Shown here one piece after another: positions 16,863 through 24,221 of a stretch of DNA of 51,255 nucleotides; the first letter of the stretch is position 1, and the number at the start of each line of letters is the position of its first letter. The position numbers were made by a program, and so were the translations under genes. Origin of the DNA: Dehalococcoidia bacterium UBA1141 (GTDB taxonomy: Bacteria; Chloroflexota; Dehalococcoidia; Lucifugimonadales; UBA3495); NCBI GenBank assembly GCA_002311385.1, contig DCAE01000109.1, forward strand, positions 4,654 to 55,908. Direction: 5' to 3'. Below the pieces are notes generated by a model that saw nothing but the letters and a program-made list of their open reading frames with translations, made no database searches and was not told the origin of the DNA.

Positions 16863-17594
16863 CTAAGCCCGAAACGCTATGAAACCGGTGGCAAACAAAA
16901 CCATTCCCAAGCTCATCAAGGACAGGGCTTTTTCCGGAGCGGAAATCATCTTGGAGCCGTCCAACTCCTCAATCCTGCCGTCGGCCATTCCAATAGAGCC
17001 CGCCACGATCAGGTTTTTGCGTCGTATCGCCCGCACAGGCGTGCTGAGCGTACGTTGGGCCAAGCTAATCAGGAAACAACCGGTTGCCACCAACACTAGT
17101 TCGATAGTTACATGGGGATGATTTATCCAATAAGAGGTCAGCGCCGGGAAAGCACCCCAAGCGAAAGCAAACCAATAGTCGGAGTGAAACCGGTCATTCC
17201 AAAGTCCCAGGTTATAGGCCACCACGATGAACCCGCCGAAGGCCACGAAGGGTAAAATCCACACATGATCGGTAACGCCAGCAGCGGCTCCCAAAGCAAT
17301 GGCTCCGGACAGAGGGACGAATCCCAGTCCCAGCAATACTGGGCGCGGAATACGGGTGCCCATTGGCCTTCCGTTTAGCTCATCCAAGGCATGAGAGCCG
17401 ATTCCAACCGCCAAGAAAAAGGCCAATAACGTGACCAGCAATCGATCAACATGGAAAGTCGGAGCGATGGCTGCTCCCAAAACCACATAGCTCAAGTGCC
17501 ACAGGGTATAGGGCAGATGCAAGAGGTTTACGTAGTCCCTCCAAGCACCGCCTGTGGCCATGGCGTAAAATGCCGGGGGTTTCTTAACCTTCAC
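16863..17594 (-). CDS. UbiA-like polytopic membrane protein
   Basis: The 243-residue protein has about seven hydrophobic segments (near 35-50, 55-72, 88-108, 113-133, 142-158, 165-183 and 222-241). After the second segment it reads SHALDELNGRPMGTRIPRPV, which resembles the first polar loop of UbiA prenyltransferases (LNDxxDR then R-P-x-x-G), though the two-Asp motif is not canonical. The second aspartate-rich motif expected in this superfamily is not clear. It lies 73 bases downstream of a UbiE/MenG-type methyltransferase on the same strand, which fits a role in quinone or other isoprenoid lipid synthesis, but this is inference. The start is GTG at 17594 with AAGGTGGG upstream. Confidence 0.45.
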   Translation of the reverse strand: MKVKKPPAFYAMATGGAWRDYVNLLHLPYTLWHLSYVVLGAAIAPTFHVDRLLVTLLAFFLAVGIGSHALDELNGRPMGTRIPRPVLLGLGFVPLSGAIALGAAAGVTDHVWILPFVAFGGFIVVAYNLGLWNDRFHSDYWFAFAWGAFPALTSYWINHPHVTIELVLVATGCFLISLAQRTLSTPVRAIRRKNLIVAGSIGMADGRIEELDGSKMISAPEKALSLMSLGMVLFATGFIAFRA

Positions 17595-17667
17595 TTTCCC
17601 ACCTTGACCCGAACCTAAACCTCCAAGTTAACCTTCAGACTTGGAGCTCCCTTGGTGAACCCTGTCC

Positions 17668-18429
17668 TCAGGGCGCTTTCGTTCCCCACATGACGATTCC
17701 AGCGCCCCAAGTTAGTCTCTTGACTTGAACGTTCGGAATACCAGCGTCTATCCACATGTGGCGCAGGTCGTCCAGAGAATTTTTTCCGTAGAACTCAGTT
17801 ATGCTGGGACCCAGGAAGCCCCCGACGTAGCGCCATCCTGGGGACAAAATCCTGGTGGATAGGGGCAGGAATATCCTGGTATAAACATTCCACAGGCCAC
17901 GGAGTAGGGTGTTTGCCGGTACGCCAAATTCCAAGGAAACCAGCGCGCCTCCGGGTTTGAGTACCCGAACAATCTCCTCTATCGTGTGGCTAGGGTCATC
18001 CACGTAACGGAGCAGATAGGTAAAGCAGATACCGTCGATGCAGCCGTCCTGAAAACTCAGGGATTCCGCCCGTCCGCCGACTACTGAAACATTGGCCGCC
18101 ATCCCGGCTTTGTTAAAATTACGGTGTGCGGCCAACCGCATTTTCTCGCTGAGATCCACCCCTACAACCACACTGCCGGTCTTCCGTGCAATGTCCATGG
18201 CCACGCCGCCGGTGCCGGTGCAAATGTCGAGTACCCGGTCGCCGGGTCCTACTGGCAGTCTGGAAACCAAGAATCGGCGCCACACGCCGGTTTGGAAGAA
18301 TGAGAGGCTTTGTGAGAGGAAGTCGTAGCCGAATGCTATGCCGTCGAAAAGACTTCGGGCGTGACTGTTGGCGGCAAATTCTGGTGGGGCCTGGCTTGAA
18401 TCCGGAGCGGTTGAGGGCGGTTTGACCAA
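17668..18429 (-). CDS. UbiE/MenG-family SAM-dependent C-methyltransferase
   Basis: The 253-residue class I methyltransferase has the SAM motif VLDICTGTGGVAMDIA, an acidic post-I residue in VVGVDLSEKM, and IVRVLKPGGALVSLEFG. The N-terminal SLFDGIAFGYDFLSQSLSF matches the LFDxIAxxYDxxN segment of UbiE/MenG, and TYLLRYVDDP sits where UbiE has FGLRNVxD. Such enzymes methylate demethylmenaquinone or a ubiquinone precursor. The match is good but the consensus words vary, so a related quinone or lipid methyltransferase is possible. The start is TTG at 18429. A UbiA-like gene lies downstream, and a 10-bp inverted repeat lies in the upstream divergent promoter region. Confidence 0.75.
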   Translation of the reverse strand: MVKPPSTAPDSSQAPPEFAANSHARSLFDGIAFGYDFLSQSLSFFQTGVWRRFLVSRLPVGPGDRVLDICTGTGGVAMDIARKTGSVVVGVDLSEKMRLAAHRNFNKAGMAANVSVVGGRAESLSFQDGCIDGICFTYLLRYVDDPSHTIEEIVRVLKPGGALVSLEFGVPANTLLRGLWNVYTRIFLPLSTRILSPGWRYVGGFLGPSITEFYGKNSLDDLRHMWIDAGIPNVQVKRLTWGAGIVMWGTKAP

Positions 18430-18494
18430 AGCATCATCCCAAGAAAGCCGCGATAGGGGAAATCAGGACGTTAGGCAGTATAGCAGAAGGCTTG

Positions 18495-18540
18495 TTTCAG
18501 ACGTTTAATTACCTAGCGTTTCGACGTCTGAAAGTATAAA
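18495..18540. promoter_or_regulatory. 10-bp perfect inverted repeat and -10 elements between divergent genes
   Basis: TTTCAGACGT (18495-18504) and ACGTCTGAAA (18524-18533) are perfect inverted copies 19 bases apart. Right of the second arm is TATAAA (18535-18540), a -10-like element for the rightward gene; left of the first arm, on the minus strand, is TATACT (18482-18477), a -10-like element for the methyltransferase. The arms thus sit over the upstream parts of both promoters, as expected for a dimeric regulator. Neither promoter has a good -35, which also suggests a regulator. The protein that might bind is unknown. Confidence 0.5.
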
Positions 18541-18551
18541 ATGACCCTGGC

Positions 18552-18824
18552 ATGGATCGGATGCGGATTCTGTATCTACCGGCCCGTTACCCACGGTCAT
18601 ACTCCTACCCGAGGCAGTTTGCGCTAGTGCGAATCAAACCCAAAATTGCGGCTATGATAGTAATAACGGTACTGGCCGTTTCTATGGCTCTGACACTGGT
18701 GGCGGCCGTCGGTCAAGCGGTGAACGGAGACTTGGTTGGAACAGCGTCCGCCCAGCAGTCAGACCAAGAATCGGCAGACGGCAACCTGGTTCGGTCCTTC
18801 AAGTTTGTCTGCCCGTTTCACTGA
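18552..18824 (+). CDS. small exported or membrane-anchored protein, unknown
   Basis: This 90-residue frame has a basic N-terminus (RMRILYLPARYPRSY), a strong hydrophobic segment at about 35-55 (IAAMIVITVLAVSMALTLVA), and an AxA-like site near TASAQQ that could be a signal-peptidase cut. The mature part would be about 25 residues, ending KFVCPFH. I do not recognise it. ATG at 18561 or the internal methionines are alternative starts. It stands 250 bases before the ECF sigma gene on the same strand. The next frame continues without a stop through the following 12-bp repeat array to 18909, so a frameshift extending the protein is possible but unproven. Confidence 0.45.
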   Translation: MDRMRILYLPARYPRSYSYPRQFALVRIKPKIAAMIVITVLAVSMALTLVAAVGQAVNGDLVGTASAQQSDQESADGNLVRSFKFVCPFH

Positions 18825-18830
18825 AGAATT

Positions 18831-18902
18831 CCGTGAAGCAATCCCTCAAGCAATCCGTGAAACAACTCTTAAAATAACCCGTGAAACAAACCGTGATTTA
18901 GG
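18831..18902 (+). repeat. six 12-bp imperfect tandem repeats
   Basis: Units start at 18831, 18843, 18855, 18867, 18879 and 18891; the best-kept form is CCGTGAAACAA(C/T). Four units keep CCGTGA. Read in the frame that begins at 18823, they give a four-residue periodic peptide (REAI, PQAI, RETT, LKIT, RETN, RDLG) before a TGA at 18907-18909. Confidence 0.85.
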
Positions 18903-19074
18903 CCTTTGAAAAAAGGGCTTTCCACCTCGCCGACCAATCCTCAACCAGTTCAAATTCTCCTGGTTTCGGCATTAATGGCAGCCCAGGTATTCGCTAATCA
19001 GTTCCGCATTGGACGCCAAATGTCCCCGTTTTCATGTTGAGAACACTCCGCGCAAAGAGACTACTTAACCCGGC

Positions 19075-19722
19075 TTGGACTGCCCGGAGATGGTGACAGT
19101 TTCAAATATCACCCACACGTCCCAACATGCCGCCTTGCTGGTTCAAGACCGCTCGGGCAATACCAGTTGTTTCAACTGCATCATTGAAACCCACCAGACC
19201 AAGGCTTACAACCTGGCTCGCCGCATGCTGGACGACTGGTCCTTGGCTGAGGATGCCATTCAGGAAAGCCTGGTGTCAGCCTACCGCGCATCCCCAAAAT
19301 TTCGCGGTGATAACCTCCCCGCCTGGCTAATGCGGATAGTCGCCAATACCTGCCGGGATATGTTGCGTTCCCGCCGAGCCAAACCCACCGTACCCTTGGA
19401 CCCGACAGCCGTTGACCAAGAGGAACATGGCAGCACATTGTCTGCTTTGGACTTGCCTTCCACCATGGAATCACCGGAAGACCAAGCCGAGAGGGGCGCT
19501 CTAAACCGCGCAATCCAGGACTGCTTAAATTCCCTACCCCAAGAGCACCGCCTTGCGGAGGTTCTGGTTGATGTGCAAGGAATGAGCTACGAAGAAGCTT
19601 CTGTGGCCATGAATTGCAATCTAGGCACGGTGAAGTCCCGGGTAAGCCGCGGGCGCAGGGGCTTACGGGACTGTCTGCAGCATGTCGGGGAACTATTGCC
19701 GTCCCGTTTCCGTCATACATAG
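19075..19722 (+). CDS. ECF-family RNA polymerase sigma factor
   Basis: The 215-residue protein has sigma region 2 (YNLARRMLDDWSLAEDAIQE, then FRGDNLPAWLMRIVANTCRD) and region 4 (LNSLPQEHRLAEVLVDVQGM, then LGTVKSRVSRGRRGLRDCL with the helix-turn-helix). Regions 1.1 and 3 are absent, as in ECF sigmas. It would direct RNA polymerase to a small set of envelope-response promoters, held in check by the anti-sigma factor encoded next. TTG at 19075 and ATG at 19090 are both possible starts; neither has a clear ribosome-binding site, and the shared core begins later. The stop is 10 bases before the chosen anti-sigma start. Confidence 0.92.
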   Translation: MDCPEMVTVSNITHTSQHAALLVQDRSGNTSCFNCIIETHQTKAYNLARRMLDDWSLAEDAIQESLVSAYRASPKFRGDNLPAWLMRIVANTCRDMLRSRRAKPTVPLDPTAVDQEEHGSTLSALDLPSTMESPEDQAERGALNRAIQDCLNSLPQEHRLAEVLVDVQGMSYEEASVAMNCNLGTVKSRVSRGRRGLRDCLQHVGELLPSRFRHT

Positions 19723-19732
19723 TGGCAGAGCT

Positions 19733-20764
19733 ATGCGGATGAATAGTCGAAGCCATCAACACATTAAGAACGATACGCTCAGCGAATACCTGGACGGGCG
19801 GATACCGGGTTCCGCTTTGCTGCGCTTTGAACAAGACCTGGCAGCTTGCCAGTCTTGCCAAGATGATATGGAAAGCCTCCGCTCTACTATTACGATGTTG
19901 CGGGAGCTGCCCGAAGAAGCGCCCAGGCGCAGTTTCGTCATGACAGCGCCTCCTCCTATGCACGCCAGAACTCCGTCTTCCGCCTTCGGGTTGCCTAATT
20001 TCCTCCGAGTTCCCCAGTGGGCCTACGCAGGAGCGGCATCCCTGGCTGTCATCGTATTCGTGGCCTTAATCTCGGCTGACGCCAGCGGTCTATTGGCGCC
20101 GGACGGAACATCCCAGGAGCATATCCAGGTTGCGGCGACTACTCAGGAGTTAGAGTCTCAAGCCGCAGCGCCCCAGGCGGCCAGTGCTTCGGTCGAAGCG
20201 TCAGCGGATGACCAAGATACAACCCAGACCATGGCTTTCACCGCCGCCGCAAGTACGGTCGCCCCGGAGAAGGGACTTGCCGCTGCACCGCCACAAGAAT
20301 CGTTAGTTCAAGAGTCCTTAGTTCAAGAATCCGGGCGCCAAGAACCGGCAGTCCAAGAATCTCGAGCTTCGGAAACCGGCGGAGCAGCCATTCTCCAGCA
20401 AGCCGCTGCTGCCCCGGCGTCTGCCCCAGAAGAGCCAGCTGAGAAGCCGCCAGAATCACCGGGCTTGACATCATCCACGGTAGTAACGAAACAACCTGCC
20501 TCTGAGCCGACGGAGGGCGCTTCGGGCCCGGCGGGAGCATCCGGCGACGCCGCAAGGGATACGACGGCGGCCCCTAAGCCCGCATTGATCGCCCAGCCGG
20601 AAGTTGAAAGGGCTCCAGCAACCGCTCCGGTTCCCGCAGAAATCCCTCAGCGTCAAAACGAGGGAACGGCGGCGGTTTGGCGGGTGTTGGAGATAGTCGC
20701 TGCCATATTCGGTCTAATTTTCCTGGCGGCGATGGGGCTCAAATGGAAGCTGTCAAAGAGATAA
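19733..20764 (+). CDS. membrane anti-sigma factor with zinc-finger-like N-terminus
   Basis: The 343-residue protein starts with an anti-sigma fold: LSEYLDGRIPGSALLRFEQD followed by LAACQSCQDDM. The CxxC is kept, but the His of the usual HxxxCxxC zinc motif is replaced by an acidic/polar position, so zinc binding may be lost. A transmembrane segment lies near residues 98-115 (AGAASLAVIVFVALIS), then about 200 residues rich in Ala, Pro, Glu and Gln, including a duplicated SLVQE, then a second hydrophobic segment near the C-terminus (VAAIFGLIFLAAMGL) and a basic end. Position right after an ECF sigma gene supports the role. I prefer ATG at 19733; the frame is open further upstream, overlapping the sigma gene. 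It ends before a strong terminator. Confidence 0.82.
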   Translation: MRMNSRSHQHIKNDTLSEYLDGRIPGSALLRFEQDLAACQSCQDDMESLRSTITMLRELPEEAPRRSFVMTAPPPMHARTPSSAFGLPNFLRVPQWAYAGAASLAVIVFVALISADASGLLAPDGTSQEHIQVAATTQELESQAAAPQAASASVEASADDQDTTQTMAFTAAASTVAPEKGLAAAPPQESLVQESLVQESGRQEPAVQESRASETGGAAILQQAAAAPASAPEEPAEKPPESPGLTSSTVVTKQPASEPTEGASGPAGASGDAARDTTAAPKPALIAQPEVERAPATAPVPAEIPQRQNEGTAAVWRVLEIVAAIFGLIFLAAMGLKWKLSKR

Positions 20765-20825
20765 ATCTCGGAAACGCTCCGTCAATATGGGACTAGGCGA
20801 TTCTTGGAACCTTTGCCACTACAGA

Positions 20826-20862
20826 ATCAAAAAGGCTGACCCGCTGGGTCAGCCTTTTTGAT
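20826..20862 (+). terminator. intrinsic terminator after the anti-sigma gene
   Basis: A perfect 17-bp stem, ATCAAAAAGGCTGACCC (20826-20842) with GGGTCAGCCTTTTTGAT (20846-20862), closes a three-base GCT loop; the right arm carries a T run. It closes the sigma/anti-sigma operon. Confidence 0.92.
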
Positions 20863-21144
20863 TAGGAAACATCAGCATTTTCCCTGATTCTTTCCAGCGG
20901 CGATGGCCTTAAGCTTTATATGGAATTCGCAACCCTGGCGGAAGTGTGCTTCAAGCGTAGGTAACTCTGGAATCTCCACTAATCAGGCGGTCGAAAATCC
21001 TCGGGGAACTTTTTTAAACAACCATCCGTCTTGCTTGTATACGGTCCGCTACCGGGCCAAACATTCCCTCAAAGAAGGGATGCGATGGGCACAACACACG
21101 GACTTATTTTTTCGGACTTATATTCAAAGAGAAAGGAGACAATC
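20863..21144 (+). other. leader region of the SIMPL lipoprotein gene
   Basis: With the sequence back to 20765, this makes a gap of 380 bases. It holds the terminator above, a possible ECF promoter at 21005-21030, and the ribosome-binding site AAAGGAGA just before 21145. Reading frames open upstream of 21145 have no ribosome-binding site and do not look like coding sequence. Confidence 0.5.
21005..21030 (+). promoter_or_regulatory. possible ECF-sigma promoter upstream of the SIMPL lipoprotein gene
   Basis: GGAAC (21005-21009, reading on as GGAACTT) and CGTC (21027-21030) are 17 bases apart, the form of many ECF promoters (GGAAC-N15/17-CGTC). It lies just downstream of an ECF sigma/anti-sigma pair and would give a leader of about 108 bases. 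Chance matches of this kind are not rare. Confidence 0.4.
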
Positions 21145-22200
21145 ATGACAGGATTAATCACCAAATCGAGGGGACTCATTCTCGCAGGGGCGTTGGGGCT
21201 GTCGGTCCTAGCGCTGGCTGCCTGCGGCGGCGGTGACTCAACAAACGCTGCTGACAACACAAATGGACAAGGCACTGCATCCGGCTTGGCCAACTTGTTG
21301 AACTCAACCTCGGGAGCGGCTGCCTACGAGCAACTTCTGAGAGGCACCGGCGGCTCTGGTTCAAACACGGGAATCTGGGTCAGTGGCCAAGGCGAAGCCA
21401 ACGCCATACCCGATTTAGCCCTCTTAAATCTGGGCGTGGAAGCTTTTGCCGACACCGTGGCGGAAGCCCGGACTGACAGCGCCGAGGCAATGAGTCAGGT
21501 GCTACAAGTTCTGGAGGCCCAAGGAGTGGAAGAAAGGGACGTTCAGACCAGGCAATTCAACATTAATCCCAGGTATACCAGCCACCAAGTAACCAGGTGT
21601 TTCGCCGCCGGAGTGACCATCGAGCCGGAACCCCGGATGGAACCCCGCATGGAGGAAGAATCGATTCCTCAAGGCCTGGCAGTACCTGCATCGCCAGAGC
21701 CGGAACCCGTCACATCCGGCAGCACAGCCGTGATGCAACCCAAGGCCGACGACCAGGCTCGCGGTGAGGAGTGCGTAACGGAAAGGGAGACAGTCTTATT
21801 GGGATACCAAGTTAGCAATCAACTCAGCGTAAAGATTCGAGACCTTGGCTCAATCGGCGAAGTTATAGACGCAGTAACCGATGCAGGCGGGAATCTCATT
21901 CGATTCCAGGGTGTAAGCTTTACCATCGAGGACGATCAAGCATTGAAAGACCTGGCCAGGGCAGCAGCCGTCGAAGACCTGATGGACAAAGCGAATCAAA
22001 CAGCAATTCTCGCTGGCGTGGAGCTTGGTGAATTGGTCTACATCAACGAGTCGGGCGGGTCGGTCATTTCTGATACATTCAGAAGCGAGGGAATCGCTTT
22101 CGCCCAATCCGCCGCTCCCACTTCCATTCAAGTTGGCGAGTTGCAGGTCAAGGTGAACCTCCAAGCTGCGTTTGAGATTGACCCCAAAGTTAGTCAATAG
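21145..22200 (+). CDS. SIMPL-domain (DUF541) lipoprotein
   Basis: The 351-residue protein begins MTGLITKSRG, then a hydrophobic stretch ending LALAACGGGDS, so it is very likely a lipoprotein. After a Gly/Ser/Asn-rich linker comes the SIMPL domain: GIWVSGQGEANAIPDLALLN, VLEAQGVEERDVQTRQFNIN, and after an insertion GYQVSNQLSVKIRDLGSIGE, then FTIEDDQALKDLARAAAVED and AGVELGELVYINES. The Pro/Glu-rich insertion (about residues 155-210, with a short EPRMEPRM duplication) splits the domain; Cys residues border it. SIMPL proteins occur in envelope and stress settings, but their biochemical role is poorly known. ATG at 21145 has AAAGGAGA seven bases upstream. The nearby ECF pair suggests control by it. 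Confidence 0.85.
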   Translation: MTGLITKSRGLILAGALGLSVLALAACGGGDSTNAADNTNGQGTASGLANLLNSTSGAAAYEQLLRGTGGSGSNTGIWVSGQGEANAIPDLALLNLGVEAFADTVAEARTDSAEAMSQVLQVLEAQGVEERDVQTRQFNINPRYTSHQVTRCFAAGVTIEPEPRMEPRMEEESIPQGLAVPASPEPEPVTSGSTAVMQPKADDQARGEECVTERETVLLGYQVSNQLSVKIRDLGSIGEVIDAVTDAGGNLIRFQGVSFTIEDDQALKDLARAAAVEDLMDKANQTAILAGVELGELVYINESGGSVISDTFRSEGIAFAQSAAPTSIQVGELQVKVNLQAAFEIDPKVSQ

Positions 22201-22244
22201 AACCAACTCAAAAACAAGATACATCACGGCTATCACCCAGCAAC

Positions 22245-22275
22245 ATGGGCGCCTCAAAAAAGTTGGGGCGCCCAT
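22245..22275 (+). terminator. hairpin after the SIMPL gene
   Basis: ATGGGCGCC (22245-22253) pairs with GGCGCCCAT (22267-22275) around a 13-base A-rich loop, 45 bases past the stop. No T run follows, so it may be a weak or factor-dependent terminator, or an RNA 3' end protector. Confidence 0.5.
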
Positions 22276-22279
22276 AAAC

Positions 22280-22308
22280 TTGCGGCAGGATATACCGGTT
22301 GCTAAAAT
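22280..22308 (+). promoter_or_regulatory. promoter for ribD-ribE-ribBA with extended -10
   Basis: TTGCGG (22280-22285), a 17-base spacer, and TAAAAT (22303-22308) preceded by TGC form an extended -10 promoter. It would give a leader of about 70 bases before the GTG at 22385. That leader is too short and lacks the conserved blocks of an FMN riboswitch. Confidence 0.45.
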
Positions 22309-22384
22309 TTAATCATGGAATGCACAAGATGATTGTGCTCGAAAATATTGTGCTGAAAATAGCTAATTGTCGTAGGCAACGATT

Positions 22385-23497
22385 GTGAGCCAAGCTATGG
22401 GCGACCATATGGCAAAGGCTATTAGCCTGGCCAAGAACGCAATGGGCACCACCAGCCCCAATCCGGCGGTGGGTGCCGTGCTGGTAAAGGACGGGGTTGA
22501 AATCGGGGCAGGGTTTACCTTGCCGCCAGGACAAAGACACGCCGAGATTGGCGCCTTGGACCAAGCCGGGGAAGCATCCCAAGGCTCTACCCTCTATACC
22601 ACTCTGGAACCCTGCTGCACCTACGGACGCACACCTCCCTGTACCAAGGCCATAATTGACGCTGGAATAACAATGGTTCATGTGGCTGTTATCGACCCCA
22701 ATCTCGACGTTGCTGGCAAAGGGTGCCAGATTTTAAGGGAGGCTGGCATCGAGGTATTGGTGGACGACGGGCCGGAAGAGGCTCAGGAGATTTACGAGGG
22801 ATTTGCCAAACACATAACTACCGGGATTCCCTTCGTCGCCGTCAAGTTCGCCATGAGCCTAGACGGCAAAATCGCAACTCGCACCAGAGATTCCAAGTGG
22901 GTGACCGGACCGGAAGCCAGACAGTACGTGCAGCAGATGCGCCGACAGAGCGACGCTATATTGGTCGGAATCAACACGGTTTTGGCCGACGACCCGCTAC
23001 TCACAGTCCGAGACGAACGTGGGCAGCCCCTGCCACACCAACCTCTCAGGGTGATAACCGACAGCCGCTGCCGAACCCCGGCCAACGCCCAAGTCCTGAA
23101 GCAACCAGGTTCAACACTCATCGCCACCGCCGCTGAAGCACCTCCGCAAAATGTGGCGCAACTGGAAAAGGAAGGGGCCGAAGTTGTATTCCTGCCGGCC
23201 GGGACCGATGGCAGAGTGGACATGAGCAGCCTTCTGGAAGAACTTGGCCGCAGGGGAATAGTGAATCTGATGGTGGAGGGAGGCGGAATCGTTCTGGGCT
23301 CTCTCTTCGATGCCGGATTGGTGGACAAGGTGTATGCTTTCATTGCGCCGGTAATTATCGGAGGGCAAGAAGCCGCATCGCCAGTGGAAGGCCAAGGAAT
23401 CGAACTTATGACTAAGGCTTGGGGCATTGACCGCTCCAGCCTACAATCAATCGGGCCGGACTGGTTGATAGTTGGCTATCCGGCTCCTCGATCTTAG
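22385..23497 (+). CDS. ribD: bifunctional riboflavin biosynthesis protein RibD
   Basis: RibD carries out the deaminase and reductase steps between the GTP cyclohydrolase II product and 5-amino-6-ribitylamino-uracil. The 370-residue protein has the zinc deaminase motifs RHAEIGAL and EPCCTYGRTPPCTKAI in the N-terminal half, and the reductase domain from about 145 (VAVKFAMSLDGKIATRTRDS, WVTGPEARQYVQQMR, DAILVGINTVLADDPLLTVR, and MVEGGGIVLGSLFDAGLVDK). Length is normal. The start is GTG at 22385; two in-frame ATGs at residues 5 and 9 are alternatives. It is the first gene of a rib operon, followed by ribE after 65 bases. Confidence 0.96.
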   Translation: MSQAMGDHMAKAISLAKNAMGTTSPNPAVGAVLVKDGVEIGAGFTLPPGQRHAEIGALDQAGEASQGSTLYTTLEPCCTYGRTPPCTKAIIDAGITMVHVAVIDPNLDVAGKGCQILREAGIEVLVDDGPEEAQEIYEGFAKHITTGIPFVAVKFAMSLDGKIATRTRDSKWVTGPEARQYVQQMRRQSDAILVGINTVLADDPLLTVRDERGQPLPHQPLRVITDSRCRTPANAQVLKQPGSTLIATAAEAPPQNVAQLEKEGAEVVFLPAGTDGRVDMSSLLEELGRRGIVNLMVEGGGIVLGSLFDAGLVDKVYAFIAPVIIGGQEAASPVEGQGIELMTKAWGIDRSSLQSIGPDWLIVGYPAPRS

Positions 23498-23562
23498 CCA
23501 GACCTTAGCAAGACATTTTTAATACTAGCTTTAGATTACGGCGCCCATAAGAGAGCTTAAAT

Positions 23563-24138
23563 TTGTTTACAGGAATAGTCGAAGAAGTAGGCTCGGTCAC
23601 TCAGCTAGAAGGCTACCGGATGAGCGTAGCCGCCGACCTAGTCATGGGGGGTATGAAACTGGGGGACAGCATGGCCGTGAATGGCGCCTGCCTAACCGTA
23701 GTGGAGATGGGAGCCAAGGAATTTAGCGTTGATTTGTCCCCTGAGACCTTGCGGCGCACCTCTCTGGGAGACCTGGCCCCAGGCAAGGTGGTCAACCTGG
23801 AAAGGCCGCTGGCGGTCAGTGACCGCCTGGGAGGACATATCGTCCAAGGCCATGTGGATGCCACCGGGAGGCTCACTTCCAGCAAGCCCGAGGCTGATTG
23901 CATAATCCTGCGCGTCCGCTGCCCAAAGAGAATGATGCGCTACATAGTCGAAAAAGGGTTCATCACTGTTGACGGTATTAGCCTAACCGTGGTAAAAAAA
24001 GATACTGCGTCGTTCACATTATCCGTGATTCCCTATACTTTGGAGCACACGAACCTGAAGGATAAAGCGCCAGGCGATCGAATCAACCTGGAATCGGATA
24101 TAGTGGCCAAGTATATCGAGAGTTTGCTGGAGCGTTAA
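23563..24138 (+). CDS. ribE: riboflavin synthase alpha subunit
   Basis: Riboflavin synthase dismutates two 6,7-dimethyl-8-ribityllumazines to riboflavin. The 191-residue protein is two lumazine-binding repeats: the first starts MFTGIVEEVGSV and has NGACLTVVEM, the second starts with HIVQGHVDATG and has VDGISLTVVKKD. Both contain the DLSPETLRRTSL or VIPYTLEHTNL strand pair. The start is TTG at 23563, giving the near-invariant MFTGIVEE. It lies between ribD and ribBA. The enzyme needs lumazine from RibH, whose gene is not in this cluster. Confidence 0.96.
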   Translation: MFTGIVEEVGSVTQLEGYRMSVAADLVMGGMKLGDSMAVNGACLTVVEMGAKEFSVDLSPETLRRTSLGDLAPGKVVNLERPLAVSDRLGGHIVQGHVDATGRLTSSKPEADCIILRVRCPKRMMRYIVEKGFITVDGISLTVVKKDTASFTLSVIPYTLEHTNLKDKAPGDRINLESDIVAKYIESLLER

Positions 24139-24221
24139 ACACAGGCTCCAGCTATCAATAGCCAACGGGTCAACGGTCAATCCGCAACAAGCTTATTAAG
24201 CTTTGGGGGAAGGAAACAAAA

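Noticed and set aside
18822..18824. TGA as a selenocysteine codon in the small exported ORF
   Set aside because: selA is nearby, but continuing past the TGA in the same frame meets another TGA at 18834, and there is no convincing SECIS hairpin.
22201..22384. FMN riboswitch upstream of ribD
   Set aside because: No conserved RFN blocks are seen and the leader from the proposed promoter is only about 70 bases.
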